DNA of 64,000 bases from Streptomyces sp. 1331.2 (GTDB lineage: Bacteria > Actinomycetota > Actinomycetes > Streptomycetales > Streptomycetaceae), in assembly GCF_900199205.1 (NCBI RefSeq), contig NZ_OBMJ01000001.1, positions 5,139,001-5,203,000 of the forward strand. Reading direction: 5' to 3'. The first letter of the stretch is position 1; each line of letters opens with the position of its first letter. Shown here piece after piece: positions 63,355 to 64,000 of this stretch. Under the pieces are notes generated by a model that saw only the letters and a program-made list of their open reading frames with translations, was not told the origin of the DNA and searched no databases. Both the position numbers and the translations under genes were made by a program.

Positions 63355-63604
63355 TTCGTACGAGTGGCATGCGGCGGGGCCGTCCTCCGGGGCGGCCCTT
63401 CGCCGTGCCCCGGCACCCCGGCCGGGGCGCTGTGTCCTGCGCCACATTTTTTGGGATCGGAAGCCGTTCGAGGTACTGACACGTGCCGGTAACCATGGCA
63501 ACATCGATCCACCGGCAAGCCGGGTCGGTGGGACGGCTCGGTGTCCGGTCGCGTGACCTGCCCATCGTCGAGCAGGCCGCCTGCCATGTCTGGGGAGTGG
63601 CGCC

Positions 63605-64000
63605 GTGACCAGGTTGTGGGGTGTTCGCCCGCGGTGGCGGACTGACGTTCTCGGTGACTTCTTCTGCCCGGGCTGCGGCGGGGACCGCAACTACCGCCGG
63701 CAGCACGGCCGGCGGTGGCTGCGGTTGCTCGGGACCCCGGTGCTCCCGCTCGGACCGGTGATCGGCAGCGTGCAGTGCACCAGCTGCCACGGCCGGTACG
63801 GCGTCGAGAGCCTGGACCAGCCGACCTGCGTGCGCCTCGGCGCGATGCTGCGGGACGCCCAGTACACCATCGCGCTGGCCCTGCTCGCGGCCGGCGGAAC
63901 CGCCCACCGGGCGGCCCGCGAGGCGGCCTGCGCGGCCGTGCGCGAGGCCGGGTTCGAGGACTGCGGCGAGGCCCAGGTGCTGGCCGCGCTCGCCGCGCTC
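63605..64000 (+). CDS. TerB-like protein with zinc ribbon, partial (runs off the end)
   Basis: GTG 63605 opens a frame without stop to the end of the window (132 codons). Residues 21-67 hold a zinc ribbon (CPGCGGDRNYR ... CTSCHGRYG). From about 70 the sequence is a helical TerB-like segment (CVRLGAMLRDAQYTIALALLAAGGTAHRAAREAACAAVREAGF). TerB-type genes follow leuA in streptomycetes. The C-terminus is missing, so the family call is provisional. Confidence 0.75.
   Translation, partial: MTRLWGVRPRWRTDVLGDFFCPGCGGDRNYRRQHGRRWLRLLGTPVLPLGPVIGSVQCTSCHGRYGVESLDQPTCVRLGAMLRDAQYTIALALLAAGGTAHRAAREAACAAVREAGFEDCGEAQVLAALAAL

Overview
High-GC actinomycete chromosome, most likely Streptomyces or Kitasatospora. 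The evidence is strong G/C bias at third codon positions, many GTG starts, translational coupling by GTGA/ATGA overlaps, and a familiar streptomycete gene order (leuS - degV - comEA - comEC - holA - rpsT - lepA - hemW - hrcA - dnaJ - rsmE - rnz - phoH - ybeY - era - leuA). One tRNA-Ala(GGC) lies at the left end; there is no rRNA or CRISPR array.

Layout. 0.2-13.8 kb: tRNA-Ala, a TPR-type regulator-like gene, leuS behind a ribosome-mediated attenuator with its own leader peptide, a DegV protein, the comEA/comEC DNA-uptake pair preceded by two DnaA-box-like sites, holA, and an anchored proline-rich surface protein. 13.91-29.27 kb: a 15.4-kb integrated element bounded by a perfect 35-bp direct repeat. 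29.3-64 kb: core chromosome again, with translation factors (rpsT, lepA), an ECF41-type sigma factor with its oxidoreductase partner, a heterodimer-like ABC exporter pair, an acyl-CoA synthetase, hemW, the PspAB/HtpX membrane-stress pair, the CIRCE-controlled hrcA-dnaJ unit, rsmE, a tricorn-like protease, RNase Z, the phoH-ybeY-CNNM/CBS-era RNA-maturation cluster, an M4 protease with its emfourin inhibitor, and leuA behind a classical leucine leader peptide. The last gene, a TerB-like protein, runs off the window.

The element is the most interesting part. Its right half has the content of a phage satellite: tyrosine integrase next to attR, a repressor-like XRE gene, an excisionase, a CHC2/Toprim/DUF3987 primase-helicase, an HK97-type major capsid protein, a P27-type small terminase, and a cos-like structured sequence just upstream of terS. 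It has no large terminase, portal, protease, tail or lysis genes. Its left half (14.15-17.09 kb) is a tightly coupled run of small membrane and soluble genes (DUF2637/Spd-like) of the type found in actinomycete conjugative elements (AICEs), but without TraB or RepSA. Between them sit a DUF5753-XRE/DUF6879 module and a coupled set of Cys-rich mini-proteins. A near-identical 23-bp repeat (20/23), each copy followed by a look-alike hairpin, lies just inside both ends and probably marks integrase arm sites. I read this as a capsid-encoding, packaging-competent phage satellite that also carries AICE spread-type genes. This is inference from gene content and has not been tested by a search.
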